NCBI RefSeq assembly: GCF_007565055.1
Contig: NC_044564.1
Span: forward strand, 81,364,563-81,428,562
DNA from: Rhinopithecus roxellana
Lineage: Eukaryota > Chordata > Mammalia > Primates > Cercopithecidae
Direction of reading: 5' to 3'
Length of the DNA: 64,000 bases
Position numbers and translations under genes: made by a program
In this document: one piece after another, positions 32,248 through 43,757 of the stretch
Layout of the letters: every line of letters starts with the position of its first letter
Position numbering within the stretch: the first letter of the stretch is position 1
Notes under the pieces: model-generated
Told to the model about the DNA's origin: nothing
What the model saw: only the letters and a program-made list of their open reading frames with translations
The model's database searches: none

Positions 32248-32556
32248 TGCTGAGGCTTAAGTAGTAAACAAAGCCACTGGGAAGCTCGAACTGGGTGGAG
32301 CTCACAGCAGCTCAAGGAAACCTGCCTGTCTCTGTAGACTCCACCTCTGGGGACAGGGCACAGTTAACAACAACAACAACAACAAAAGCAGCAGAAACCT
32401 TTGCAGATGCAAACAACTCTGTCTGACAGCTTTGAAGAGAGCAGTGGATCTCCCAACATGGAGGTTGAGATCTGAGAACGGACAGACTGCCTGCTCAAGC
32501 CTAACTGGGAGACATCCCCCACTAGGGGCAGTCTGACACCCCACACCTCACAGGGT

Positions 32557-32690
32557 GGAGTACACCCCTGAGAGGAAGCTTCCAAAGTAAGAATCAGACA
32601 GGTACACTTGCTGTTCAGCAATATTCTATCTTCTGCAACCTCTGCTGCTGATACCCAGGCAAACAGGGTCTGGAGTGGACCTCAAGCAAT
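32557..32690 (+). promoter_or_regulatory. ZNF93-target-type block retained in L1 5'UTR
   Basis: About 134 bp lie between cacacctcacagggt and ccaacagacgtacagctgag, two phrases that are almost adjacent in L1HS. Published work describes a 129-bp element at this place, bound by the KRAB zinc-finger protein ZNF93 and lost in the L1PA3-and-younger lineage. The size and position here fit retention of that element. The match is from memory of the consensus. Confidence 0.7.
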
Positions 32691-32819
32691 CTCCAACAGA
32701 CGTACAGCTGAGGGTCCTGACTGTTAGAAGGAAAACTATCAAACAGGAAGGACACCTGTACCAAAACCCCATCAGTACGTCACCATCATCAAAGACCAGA
32801 GGCACATAAAACCACAAAG

Positions 32820-33834
32820 ATGGGGAAAAAGCAGGGCAGAAAAGCTGGAAATTCAAAAAATAAGAGCGCATCTCCCCCTGCAAAGGAGCGCAGCCCATTG
32901 CCAGCAACGGATCAAAGCTGGTCAGAGAATGACTTTGATGAGATGAGAGAAGGCTTCAGTCCACCAAACTTCTCAGAGCTAAAGGAGGAATTACGTACCC
33001 AGCACAAAGAAACTAAAAATCTTGAAAAAAGAGTGGAAGAATTGACAGCTAGAATAATTAATCCAGAGAAGGTCATAAACGAAATGACAGAGATGAAAAC
33101 CATGACACGAGAAATACGTGACAAATGCACAAGCTTCAATAACCGACTTGATCAACTGGAAGAAAGAGTATCAGCGATTGAGGATCAAATGAATGAAATG
33201 AAGCGAGAAGAGAAACCAAAAGAAAAAAGAAGAAAAAGAAATGAACAAAGCCTGCAAGAAGTATGGGATTATGTAAAAAGACCAAATCTATGTCTGATTG
33301 GGGTGCCTGAAAGTGAGGGGGAAAATGGAACCAAGTTGGAAAACACTCTTTAGCATATCATCCAGGAGAACTTCCCCAACCTAGTAGGGCAGGCCAACAT
33401 TCAAATTCAGGAAATACAGAGAATGCCACAAAGATACTCCTCGAGAAGAGCAACTCCAAGACACATAATTGCCAGATTCACCAAAGTTGAAATGAAGGAA
33501 AAGAATCTTAAAGGCAGCCAGAGAGAAAGGTTGGGTTACCCACAAAGGGAAGCCCATCAGACTAACAGCAGATCTCTCAGCAGAAACTCGACAAGCCAGA
33601 AGAGAGTGGGGGCCAATATTCACCATTCTTAAAGAAAATAATTTTCAACCCAGAATTTCATATCCAGCCAAACTAAGTTTCATAAGTGAAGGAGAAATAA
33701 AATCCTTTACAGATAAGCAAATGCTTAGAGATTTTGTCACCACCAGGCCTGCCTTACAAGAGACCCTGAAGGAAGCCCTAAACATGGAAAGGAACAACCG
33801 GTACCAGCCATTGCAAAAACATGCCAAAATGTAA
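32820..33834 (+). pseudogene. L1 ORF1 (ORF1p), disabled
   Basis: Encodes the RNA-binding trimeric chaperone of L1. From ATG 32820 the basic N-terminus (MGKKQGRKAGNSKNKS) and a coiled coil (about residues 50-150, heptad-rich E/K/L) are intact. At 33351-33353 a CAG-to-TAG type change stops the frame after 177 codons. Further downstream, near 33500-33506, one extra base shifts the frame; the RRM and C-terminal parts can still be recognised up to the normal stop at 33832-33834. Full length would be 338 residues. Confidence 0.92.
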
Positions 33835-33897
33835 AGACCATCGAGGCTGGGAAGAAACTACATCAACTAACGAGCAAAATAACCAGTTAATATCATA

Positions 33898-36800
33898 ATG
33901 GCAGGATCAAGTTCACACATAACAATGTTAACCTTAAATGTTAATGGACTAAATGCTCCAATTAAAAGACACAGACTGGCAAACTGGATAAAGAGTCAAG
34001 ACCCATCAGTCTGCTGTATTCAGGAGACTCATCTCACATGCAGAGACATACATAGGCTCAAAATAAAGGGATGGAGGAAGATCTACCAAGCAAATGGAGA
34101 ACAAAAAAAAGCAGGGGTTGTAATCCTAGTCTCTGATAAAACAGACTTTACACCATCAAAGATCAAAAGAGACAAAGAAGGCCATTACATAATGGTAAAG
34201 GGATCAATTCAACAGGAAGAGCTAACTATCCTAAATATATATGCACCCAATACAGGAGCACCCAGATTCATAAAGCAAGTCCTTAGAGACTTACAAAGAG
34301 ACTTAGACTCCCATACAATAATAATGGGAGACTTCAACACTCCACTGTCAACATTAGACAGATCAATGAGACAGAAAGTTAACAAGGATATCCAGGAATT
34401 GAACTCATCTCTGCACCAAGCGGACCTAATAGACATCTATAGAACTCTCCACCCCAAATCAACAGAATATACATTCTTCTCAGCACCACATCACACTTAT
34501 TCCAAAATTGACCACATAATTGGAAGTAAAGCACTCCTCAGCAAATGTAAAAGAACATAAATTATAACAAACTGTCTCTCAGACCACAGTGCAATCAAAC
34601 TAGAACTCAGGACTAAGAAACTCAATCAAAACCGCTCAACTACATGGAAACTGAACAACCTGCTCCTGAATGACTACTGGGTACATAATGAAATGAAAGC
34701 AGAAATAAAGATGTTCTTTGAAACCAAAGAGAACAAAGATACAACATACCAGAATCTCTGGGACACATTTAAAGCAGTGTGTAGAGGGAAATTTATAGCA
34801 CTAAAGGCCCACAAGAGAAAGCAGGAAAGATCTAAAATTGACACTCTAACATCACAATTAAAAGAACTAGAGAGGCAAGAGCAAACACATTCAAAAGCTA
34901 GCAGAAGGCAAGAAATAACTAAGATCAGAGCAGAACTGAAGGAGGTAGAGACACAAAAAACCCTCCAAAAAAATCAATGAATCCAGGAGTTGGTTTTTTG
35001 AAAAGATCAACAAAATTGACAGACTGCTAGCAAGACTAATAAAGAAGAAAAGAGAGAGGAATCAAATAGATGCAATAAAAAATGATAAAGGGGATATCAC
35101 CACCAACCCCACAGAAATACAAACTACCATCAGAGAATACTATAAACACCTCTACACAAATCAACTAGAAAATCTAGAAGAAATGGATAATTTCCTGGAC
35201 ACTTACCCTCTTCCAAGACTAAACCAGGAAGAAGTTGAATCCCTGACTAGACCAATAGCAGCCTCTGAGATTGAGGCAATAATAGCCTACCAACCAAAAA
35301 AAGTCCAGGACCAGATGGATTCACAGCTGAATTCTACCAGAGGTACAAAGAGGAGCTGGTACCATTCCTTCTGAAACTATTCCAATCAATAGAAAAAGAG
35401 GGAATCCTCCCTATCTCATTTTATGAGGCCAACATCATCCTGATACCAAAGCCTGGCAGAGACACAACAAAAAAAGAGAATTTTAGACCAATATCCCTGA
35501 TGAACATCAATGCAAAAATCCTCAATAAAATACTGGCAAACCGGATTCAGCAGCACATCAAAAAGCTTATCCACCATGATCAAGTGGGCTTCATCCCTGG
35601 GATGCAAGGCTGGTTCAACATTTGCAAATCAATAAACATAATCCAGCATATAAACAGAACAAAAGACAAGAACCACATGATTATCTCAATAGATGCAGAA
35701 AAGGCCTTTGACAAAATTCAACAGCCCTTCATGCTAAAAATGCTCAATAAAGTCGGTATTGATGGAACGTACCTCAAAATAATAAGAGCTATTTATGACA
35801 AACCCACAGCTAATATCATACTGAATGGGCAAAAACTGGAAAAATTCCCTTTGAAAACTGGCACAAGACAGGGATGCCCTCTCTCACCACTCTTATTCAA
35901 CATAGTGTTGGAAGTTCTGGCTAGGGCAATCAGGCAAGAGGAAGAAATCAAGGGTATTCAGTTAGGAAAAGAAGAAGTCAGATTGTCCCTGTTTGCAGAT
36001 GACATGATTGTATATTTAGAAAACCCCATTGTCTCAGCCCAAAATCTCCTTAGGCTGATAAGAAACTTCAGCAAACTCTCAGGATACAAAATTAATGTGC
36101 AAAAATCACAAGCATTCTTATACACCAGTAACAGACAAGCAGAGAGCCAAATCAGGAATGAACTTTCATTCACAATTGCTTCAAAGAGAATAAAATACCT
36201 AGGAATCCAACTTACAAGGGATATAAAGGACCTCTTCAAGGAGAACTACAAACCACTGCTCAGTGAAATCAAAGAGGACACAAACAAATGGAAGAACATA
36301 CCATGCTCATGGATAGGAAGAATCAATATCGTGAAAATGGCCATATTGCCCAAGGTTATTTATAGATTCAATGCCATCCCCATCAAACTACCAATGAGTT
36401 TCTTCACAGAATTGGAAAAAACTGCTTTAAAGTTCATATGGAACAAAAAAAGAGCCCAAGACAATCCTAAGTCAAAAGGACAAAGCTGGAGGCGTCACGC
36501 TACCTGACTTCAAACTATACTACAAGGTTACAGGAACCAAAACAGCATGGTACTGGTACCAAAACAGAGCTATAGACCAATGGAACAGAACAGAGTCCTC
36601 AGAAATAATACCACACATCTACAGCCATCTGATCTTTGACAAACCTGAGAGAAACAAGAAATGGGGAAAGGATTCCCTATTTAATAAATGGTGCTGGGAA
36701 AATTGGCTAGCCATAAGTAGAAAGCTGAAACTGGATCCTTTCCTTACTCCTTATATGAAGATTAATTCAAGATGGATTAGAGACTTAAATGTTAGACCTA

Positions 36801-37714
36801 ATACCATAAAAACCCTCGAAGAAAACCTAGATAGTACCATTCAGGACATAGGCATGGGCAAGGACTTCATGTCTAAAACACCAAAAGCAATGGCAGCAAA
36901 AGCCAAAATTGACAAATGGGATCTCATTAAACTAAAGAGCTTCTGCACAGCAAAAGAAACTACCATCAGAGTGAACAGGCAACCTACAGAATGGGAGAAA
37001 ATTTTTGCAATCTACTCATCTGACAAAGGGCTAATATCCAGAATCTACAAATAACTCAAACAAATATACAAGAAAAAAACAAACAACCCATCAAAAAGTG
37101 GGCAAAGGATATGAACAGACATTTCTCAAAAGAAGACATTCATACAGCCATCAGACACATGAAAAAATGCTCATCATCACTCGCCATCAGAGAAATGCAA
37201 ATCAAAACCACAATGAGATACCATCTCACACCAGTTAGAATGGCAATCATTAAGAAGTCAGGAAACAACAGGTGTTGGAGAGGATGTGGAGAAATAGGAA
37301 CACTTTTACACTGTTGGTGGGATTGTAAACTAGTTCAACCATTATGGAAAACAGTATGGCAATTCCTCAAGGATCTAGAACTAGATGTACCATATGACCC
37401 AGCCATCCCACTACTGGGTATATACCCAAAGGATTATAAATCATGCTGCTATAAAGACACATGCACACGTATGTTTATTGCGGCACTATTCACAATAGCA
37501 AAGACTTGGAATCAACCCAAATGTCCATCAGTGACAGACTGGATTAAGAAAATGTGGCACATATACACCATGGAATACTATGCAGCCATAAAAAAGGATG
37601 AGTTTGCTTCCTTTTGTAGGGACATGGATGCAGCTGGAAACCATCATTCTTAGCAAACTATCACAAGAACAGAAAACCAAACACCGCATGTTCTCACTCA
37701 TAGGTGGGAACTGA
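33898..37714 (+). pseudogene. L1 ORF2 (endonuclease/reverse transcriptase), disabled
   Basis: About 3.8 kb from ATG 33898 to the natural stop at 37712-37714; a complete L1 ORF2 would have 1275 residues. The endonuclease keeps N14, E43, D145, N147 and D205 in the expected contexts (QETHL, GDFN, KIDH). A GAA-to-TAA type stop at 34558-34560 (codon 221) precedes the SDHS motif. Frameshifts follow near 34970 (A-run), 35280 (a 4-bp loss), 36450-36460 (about 10 bp lost), 37065 and 37610. The RT frame 35290-36507 is long and holds FADD (35992-36003). The C-terminal part has the CWWDCKL and cysteine-rich region at 37310-37470. Confidence 0.93.
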
Positions 37715-37954
37715 ACAATGAGATCACTTGGACTCAGGAAGGGGAACATCACACACCTGGGCCTATCATGGGGAGGGGGGAGGGACTGCACTGGGAGTTA
37801 TACCTGATATAAATGATGAATTGATGTGTGCTGACGAGTTGATGGGTGCAGCACACCAACATGGCACAGGTATACATACGTAACAAACCTGCACGTTATG
37901 CACATGTACCCTAGAACTTAAAGTATAATAAAAAATAAAAATAAAAATAAAAAA
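37715..37954 (+). terminator. L1 3'UTR and first poly(A) site
   Basis: 3'UTR with the G-rich tract ggggaggggggaggg near 37771-37785, an imperfect local repeat (gatgaattgatgtgtgctga / cgagttgatgggtgcagca), the standard ending with gtaccctagaacttaaagtataataa, and an A-rich (AAAAAT)n tail to 37954. L1 polyadenylation signals are weak, which allows read-through. Confidence 0.85.
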
Positions 37955-38099
37955 GAAAGTGGTTAACAAATATAAAAAAAGAAAAAAAAAAAAACAAAAA
38001 AAAACCATGAGGTTTATTTTTGTGGGTGAGTTCAGAAGCATTGGGTATGATAGCATCCCTTTCAATACAATAAATATATAAAATATTCTTTTGCTAAGT
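37955..38099 (+). other. 3'-transduced segment with its own poly(A) signal
   Basis: 145 bp with no L1 similarity follow the L1 tail. An A-rich part (37971-38004) is followed by non-repetitive sequence with AATAAA at 38069-38074, and poly(A) starts at 38100, 25 nt after the signal. Directly after the poly(A) comes gaaat, the end of the L1 target duplication, and host L1M 3'UTR. This is what read-through transcription at the source locus produces. Confidence 0.8.
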
Positions 38100-38109
38100 A
38101 AAAAAAAAA

Positions 38110-38240
38110 GAAATATATGTACATTGTGGAATATCTTGAAGCTAATCAAAATGTGCATTACCTCACATATCATTGTTTGTGGTGAGAACACTTAGAATCT
38201 ATTCCTTAGCTATTTTTAATGCAATACATCATCTTGATTT
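38110..38240 (-). repeat. host L1M 3'UTR, right part
   Basis: Resumes the 3'UTR left at 31510: atatgtacattgtgg, gctaatcaaaatgtgcattacctcacatatca, ttgtggtgagaacacttagaatctattcc. The first 15 bases are the Alu target duplication. Confidence 0.8.
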
Positions 38241-41200
38241 CTCTCACTTCCATTTCTTACAGACCTGACAACTGAATATATATTGACTCTGTCCACCTTT
38301 TTATATTGTTGTGAAATATGTATAATATAAAATTTACCCGCAGTCATAAAAGTGTACTTATTCAATGGCATTGACACCGTTCACAATGTACTGCAACTCT
38401 GACTACTATATAGTTACAGAGTTTTTTCATCACCCCTAACAGAAATCCATACACATTAAGTGGTCACTCCCCAACACCCACTTATTCCCTGGCCATTACC
38501 AATCTGGTTTCCATCTCTTGAATTTGCCTATTGTGAATATTTTATATAAATGAAATTATACAATATGTGGCCTTTGCATCTGGCTTCTTTCACTTTGCAT
38601 AGCACATATCCACACTCTGTTACTTTTTATGGAGGAGTAATATTTCATTGTATGGCTAAACCACACTTTGTTTCTCATTCATTTGCACATTAGGGTTGTT
38701 TTGACATTGCCCATTTTGAACAGTGCTACGATAAACATTTCTAACAAGTTTTTGTTTAAACACCTGTTTTGTTTTGGATATATACCCAGTGGCGGGTTTA
38801 CTGAGTCGTATAATTCTATGTTTCATTTATTGAGAAACAAGAAAACTATTTTCAATAGGAACTGCTTCATTTTACATACTCAACAGCAAAATACCAGTGG
38901 TTGAATTTCTCCACCTACTCGTCAATAGTTATTATTTTCCTGTTTTTGAGAATGACTATCTCAGTGGCTGTGAAGTCGTATGTCATGTAGTTTTTATTTG
39001 CATTTCCCTAATGACCAATGACACTAAGCAACTTTTCCTGTGTTTATTGGCTATTTGTATATCATCTTTGGAGAAATATATATTAAATTCACTTGCCCAT
39101 TTTTAATTGGGTTGTTCTATTCTTGCTGAGTTGTAAGGGTTCCTTATGTATTTTAGATACTAAACCTTTTTGAGAGATACAATTTTCAAACATTTTATCC
39201 CAAAGACAATTGTGTCTTTTCACTCTCTATACTGTCATTTGTTGCATATTTTTAAAAAAATGGGATAGCGTCTAATGTATTCATGTTTTCTATTTTGTTG
39301 CTTTGTGCTTTTGGTATCATATCTAGTAAATTATTACTAAATCTAAGGTTATGAAAAATCACCTAAATGTTTTTCTTTAAGAGTTTTATAGGTTTAGCTC
39401 TCATACTTAGGTGTTTGATTCATTTGGAATTAACTTTTGTATTTAGTGTGAGGCAAGGGTCCAAATTTGTTCTTTTGCACGTGGATTTCCATTTGTCTGA
39501 ACACAAATTCATTGAAAAGACTATTATTTTCCCATTGAACAGCCTTAGCAACCTTGTTGAAAATAAGTTGACTGTAACTTTACATTTCTGGAATCTGTCT
39601 TATCCATTAATCAATATTGTCCATCCTGTGACAGTGCCATACTGCTTTGATCACTGTAAATATGTAGGAAATTTTACAAAAGTTTTGTGTTTGTCCTCCC
39701 ACTTTGTTTTTCTTTTTCAAGATTGTTTTGAACATTCACATTCCTTTGCAATTCCAGATTAATTTTAACTTTTCCTTTTCTAAAATATAGGCCATTGGTG
39801 TTTTGATAGAGATTGCATCAAATCTTTTAACTGCTTTGAGGAATATTGCTGTCTTAGCAATAGTAAGTCATCTAATCCGTAAACACAGATGTCTTTCCAT
39901 TCACTTAGACCTTCAGTTTATTTCTGTGATATCTTATGATTTTCAGTGTATAAGTCCTGAATGCCTTTGGTTGAATTCAATCCTAAGTATCTTATTTCAT
40001 GATGCTATTGTGGATGGATTTTTTTCTTAATTTTCCTTTTCAAATTCTTCATTGATATTGTATAGAAACACAACTTAATTTTGTGTGTTTGTGTTATATT
40101 ATGTAACTTTGATAAATTTGCTTATTAGGTCTAATAGGTTTTTTCCCCCAAGATTTTCCTTATATAAGATCATGTCATCTATGAATATACATACTTTTGC
40201 TTCCAATTTTTACTTTCCATTTCCATTTAAATTGACTTTTATTTTTTATCTTGCCTAATTCCTCTGGCTAGGATTTCCAATAAAATGTTTAATAGTAGTG
40301 GCCAGTCATCCATGACTTACTTAAGAGGAAAGCTTCCAGGCTTTTATTATTAATTAGGATGTTAGCAATGATTTTTTAAAGACACTTTTTATCATTGAAG
40401 CAGTTACATTCTATTTCTTATTTGCTAAATTAAAATTTTGGTTTAAAATTAAACCAAAAAAGAGTATTAGATTTTTTAAGTGCTTTTTCTGTACCACTTG
40501 AGATAACTATGCAATTTTTACTCACACTTTCATTGGTAAAATATATGCCATTAATTTTCATGTCAAACCATCTTTGCATTTTGGAATCAATCTTAGTTAT
40601 GATTCATAAATATTTTAATATGCTGCTGGAATTGTTCTGACAATACAGTGCTGAGAAGTTTTCCATCTATATTCATTAGTTATATGGGTGTGTTATTTTC
40701 TTTCCTTGTATTATTTTCTGGTACTGGTATCAGGGTAATTCTGGCTTCATAGAATGATTTAGAAACTTCATCCTCTTCTATTTTTGGAAGGATGTGGGAA
40801 GGATTGGTGCTAATTCTTTTTAAAATGGTTACAAGAATTAATCACTCTAAATGCCTGGTCTTGGTCTTTTTTATTGTCATTGTTTAAAGAGTTTTTATTA
40901 CAGATTCAATCTCTTTACTCATAATGGATCTCTTGATAGTTTCATTTTTGATTCAGTTTTAGTAATTCATGTTTTTTGGAGAAATATGTGCATTTTATTT
41001 ATTTACCTATTTTGTAGGCATACAATTGTCCAAAACATTCTTTTACATTTTATTTGTACAGGTTTTGTAGTAATATGTCCACTTTTACTTATGACTTTAA
41101 TGATTTGAGTCTCCTTTTTTCTCAATCTATATAAATGTTTGTCAATTATATCAAACTTTTTCAAAGAACATTTGGCTTATTTGATTTTCTCTACTGATTT

Positions 41201-43149
41201 TTCATTTTCTAAATCATTTAGTTCTGCTTTAATCATGATAATTCCTTCCTTCTGCTAGTTTTAGATTTAGTTTGCTTATCACTTTTTAGTTTCTTATGGT
41301 GTAGAGTTAGAATATGGATTTGAGATCTTTCTTCTTTTTTTAATATAGGTATATGCTGCTATAAATTTTACTCTAAGAATGGGTTTTACTAAAAGTCTAC
41401 ATTTTTGCATGTTGTTTATTCCTTTTACTTTGTCTCAAGACATTTTCTAAAATCTTTTGTGATAAGTTCTTTGACCCATTGTTGTTTGAGAGTGTGTTGT
41501 TTAACTTATATATATTTTTAAGTTTCCCAATTTTCTTATGTTATCAATTTCTAAATTCATAGCATCATAGTCAGAGGAGATTCCTTTGTATAATTAATAT
41601 CTATATAATTTTATTGAGACTTGTTATGTGGCTTAACATATGGTTGATTTGGGGAAAGGTTCCACATGTACTTAGTAAGAATATTTGGTCTTTTGTTATT
41701 TGGGTGAAGTATTCTCTATTGCCCCTTAGTTCTAATAGGTTTATAGGGTTGTGCAAATCTGATTTTTATGCTAGTTTTCCACCTGTTACTGAAGGTGAGA
41801 TTGTGAAATCTTTAACTATTATTGTCCATTTTAAATTATCTGTTTGGGGGCTGTGTTTTTGTATGGGTATATGTTTTTAATTGCTCTCTGTTATGAATGG
41901 ATTGACCTTGACTGTCGCAAACGATAATTGACAATATCTCTTATACCTGAAATTACTATATGCACTCCAATTTTATTTTCATCACTATTTTTTATGGAAT
42001 GCTTTTGAAAAATGACTTACTTTCAAATTATTTGTGTTTTTGGATTCAAAGTGAGTCTCTTGTACACAAGCATATAGATGTATCATGTAATTGCTCTATT
42101 CTACCAATCTCTGGACTTCAACTGGAGATTTTTATCCATTTGCATTTAAATCATTTATTTCTAAGAAAATATTTACTTGCACCATTTTGTTTTTTATATA
42201 TGTCATATATCTTTTTTGTTCCTTAATTATTATTGCCTTCTTTTGTGTTGAGCTGATTTTTTTTATGTTGTACTGTTTTGATTCCTCTCTGTATATTATT
42301 TCATTTCTTAGTAGTTATCTCACTGATTACAGTTAACATCATAAACTTAAAATAGTCTATTATTAAATTAATACCATCTTAGCTAAAATGACATATAAAA
42401 TCTCTGCTCTTTAACATCTTTGTTACTTCTCCTATATGTTGGTATTTTCGAAAATGACCTTATGCTCATTAGCATAGATTTAGAATTATTGTTTTATGTT
42501 ATGTAGGAAAATAAGAGGAAATATAAACCAAAAATAAAATAATTCTGTATTTTATATTTACCTATGTAGTAACCTTTACTAATGTTTCTTTTCATTTCTT
42601 TGCATGATTTTGATTTAATATTTGCTGCCTTTCATTTCAGCCTGAAAGATTCTCATTAGCATGTTTTATAGAGCGTGTGTAATAGTAGCAAATGCCTTCA
42701 TATTTTGTTTATTTGAAGATATCTTATTTACCATCTATTTTGTTAGGACTGTTTTGCTTGACATAAAATTTTTCATTGGCAGATCTGTTTGTTTCAATAC
42801 TTTAAACCTTCTGGTCTTCATGGATTTTTACAAAAAATTGGTTGTTAATCTTAGTGAGAATCAACTGTACTTGCTGACTTCCTTATTTTCTAGGTTCTCT
42901 CTGTCATTGTCCTTTGTCATTTTAACTATAACTTGGTATGGATCTCTTTGGGTTTATGCTTCTTGGAGACTGTTGGACCCATTGGATGTAGAGATTCATG
43001 TTTTTCCTCAAATTTGAAAAGTTTTTATTAAATTTTTTTTTTCTGCTCATTTCTTTTTGTCCTACCCATCTGAAACTGCCATTGTGCATACATTGGTACA
43101 TTTTATGGTGTTCCAGAGGTCTCTTAAATATTATTTAGTTTTTTAAAAT

Positions 43150-43456
43150 TTATTTTGCCTCCTCAGGTGGGGCAGTTTTAATTGTCTTTTCTTCTATTTG
43201 AATGACTATTTCTTTTGTTTGCTTAAATTTTCTGTTGAGCTTTTCTAGTAAATTTTTCATTTTAGTTATTGTACTTTTCAATTCCAGAATTTCTTTTTGG
43301 TTCCCTTTTAAATTGCTGTAATTGTATTGATTCCCTATTTGTTGAGTCATTGTGTTTCTAGTTTTCTTTAGTTTTTTTTGTTGTTGTTGTTGTTCCCCAG
43401 TGTCCTTTAGTCCTTTACCCTTTAAGCATATTTGAGACAGTGGGTGTATAGTCTTT
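43150..43456 (-). pseudogene. L1M ORF1 coiled-coil remnant
   Basis: An open minus-strand stretch reads lysine- and glutamate-rich coiled-coil sequence (ELKSTITKMKNLLEKLNRKF) preceded by a Q5 run encoded by the ttgttgttgttgttg tract at 43378-43393. It is typical of the N-terminal half of an old L1 ORF1. The upstream part of the frame runs into antisense Alu, so its apparent start is not the original. Confidence 0.7.
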
Positions 43457-43757
43457 TTTTTCTTTTTTTCCAGAGGCTCACTCTGTAGCCCAGGCTGGAG
43501 TGCGGTGGTGTGATCTTGGCTCATTGCAACCTCCACCTCCCAGATTCAAGCGATTCTCCAGCCTCAGCCTCCTGAGTAGCTGGGATGACAGGTGCATGCC
43601 ACCACACCCAGCTAATGTTTTGTACTTTTAGTAGAGACAGGGTTTCACTGTGTTAGCCAGGATGGTCTTGATCTCCTGACTTCATAAGCCGCCTGCCTTG
43701 GCCTTCCAAAGTGCTGGGATTACAAGTGTGAGCCACCATGCCCGGCCTATAATGTTT
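43447..43757 (-). mobile_element. Alu SINE in L1M
   Basis: Antisense Alu from the T-rich tail at 43457 to cccggcc at 43747; diverged target duplication tatagtcttt (43447-43456) and tataatgttt (43748-43757), 8 of 10 identical. AluS/Y-like wording (gttagccaggatggtcttgatctcctgac). Confidence 0.9.

Larger units (their letters stand above)
31464..32315 (-). other. 283-codon antisense open stretch over L1 5'UTR and Alu
   Basis: A stop-free frame runs from the complement of 32315 through the L1 5'UTR, across the L1/Alu junction and through the whole antisense Alu to 31464. The first codon is TTG; the first ATG is the complement of 32178-32180, leaving 238 codons. It lies in a different frame from the ORF0 ATG. 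The C-terminal half is ordinary antisense-Alu peptide. There is no evidence of translation; it is a candidate chance frame under an L1 antisense promoter. Confidence 0.4.
31809..32819 (+). promoter_or_regulatory. L1PA 5'UTR with internal promoter
   Basis: The 5'UTR of primate L1 works as an internal RNA polymerase II promoter and also has antisense promoter activity. The YY1-type site CAAGATGGCC (31817-31826), which fixes the transcription start in L1, is intact at the very start. The sequence is GC-richer than its surroundings, as is typical. Between 32557 and 32690 it holds a block absent in the youngest L1 families. Confidence 0.85.
31809..38099 (+). mobile_element. full-length L1PA-type LINE-1 with 3' transduction
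   Basis: A complete LINE-1: 5'UTR 31809-32819, ORF1 32820-33834, spacer, ORF2 33898-37714, 3'UTR 37715-37930, A-rich tail to 37954, then 145 bp of non-L1 sequence ending in poly(A). It starts gggcagagcaagatggccg, so the 5' end is not truncated. Target duplication: ten A plus gaaat at 31794-31808 and 38100-38114. The 3'UTR wording (ccctagaacttaaagtataataa) and the retained 5'UTR block place it among middle-aged L1PA subfamilies, older than L1HS/L1PA2; I estimate L1PA4-L1PA7. Both proteins are disabled. Confidence 0.93.

Noticed and set aside
37971..38004. A-rich run considered as the end of the L1 insertion
   Set aside because: It is not followed by a target duplication; the duplication lies after the second poly(A) at 38100-38114.
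39367..39762. 131-codon plus-strand open frame
   Set aside because: Antisense to the ancient L1M ORF2; its plus-strand reading has no meaning for the element.
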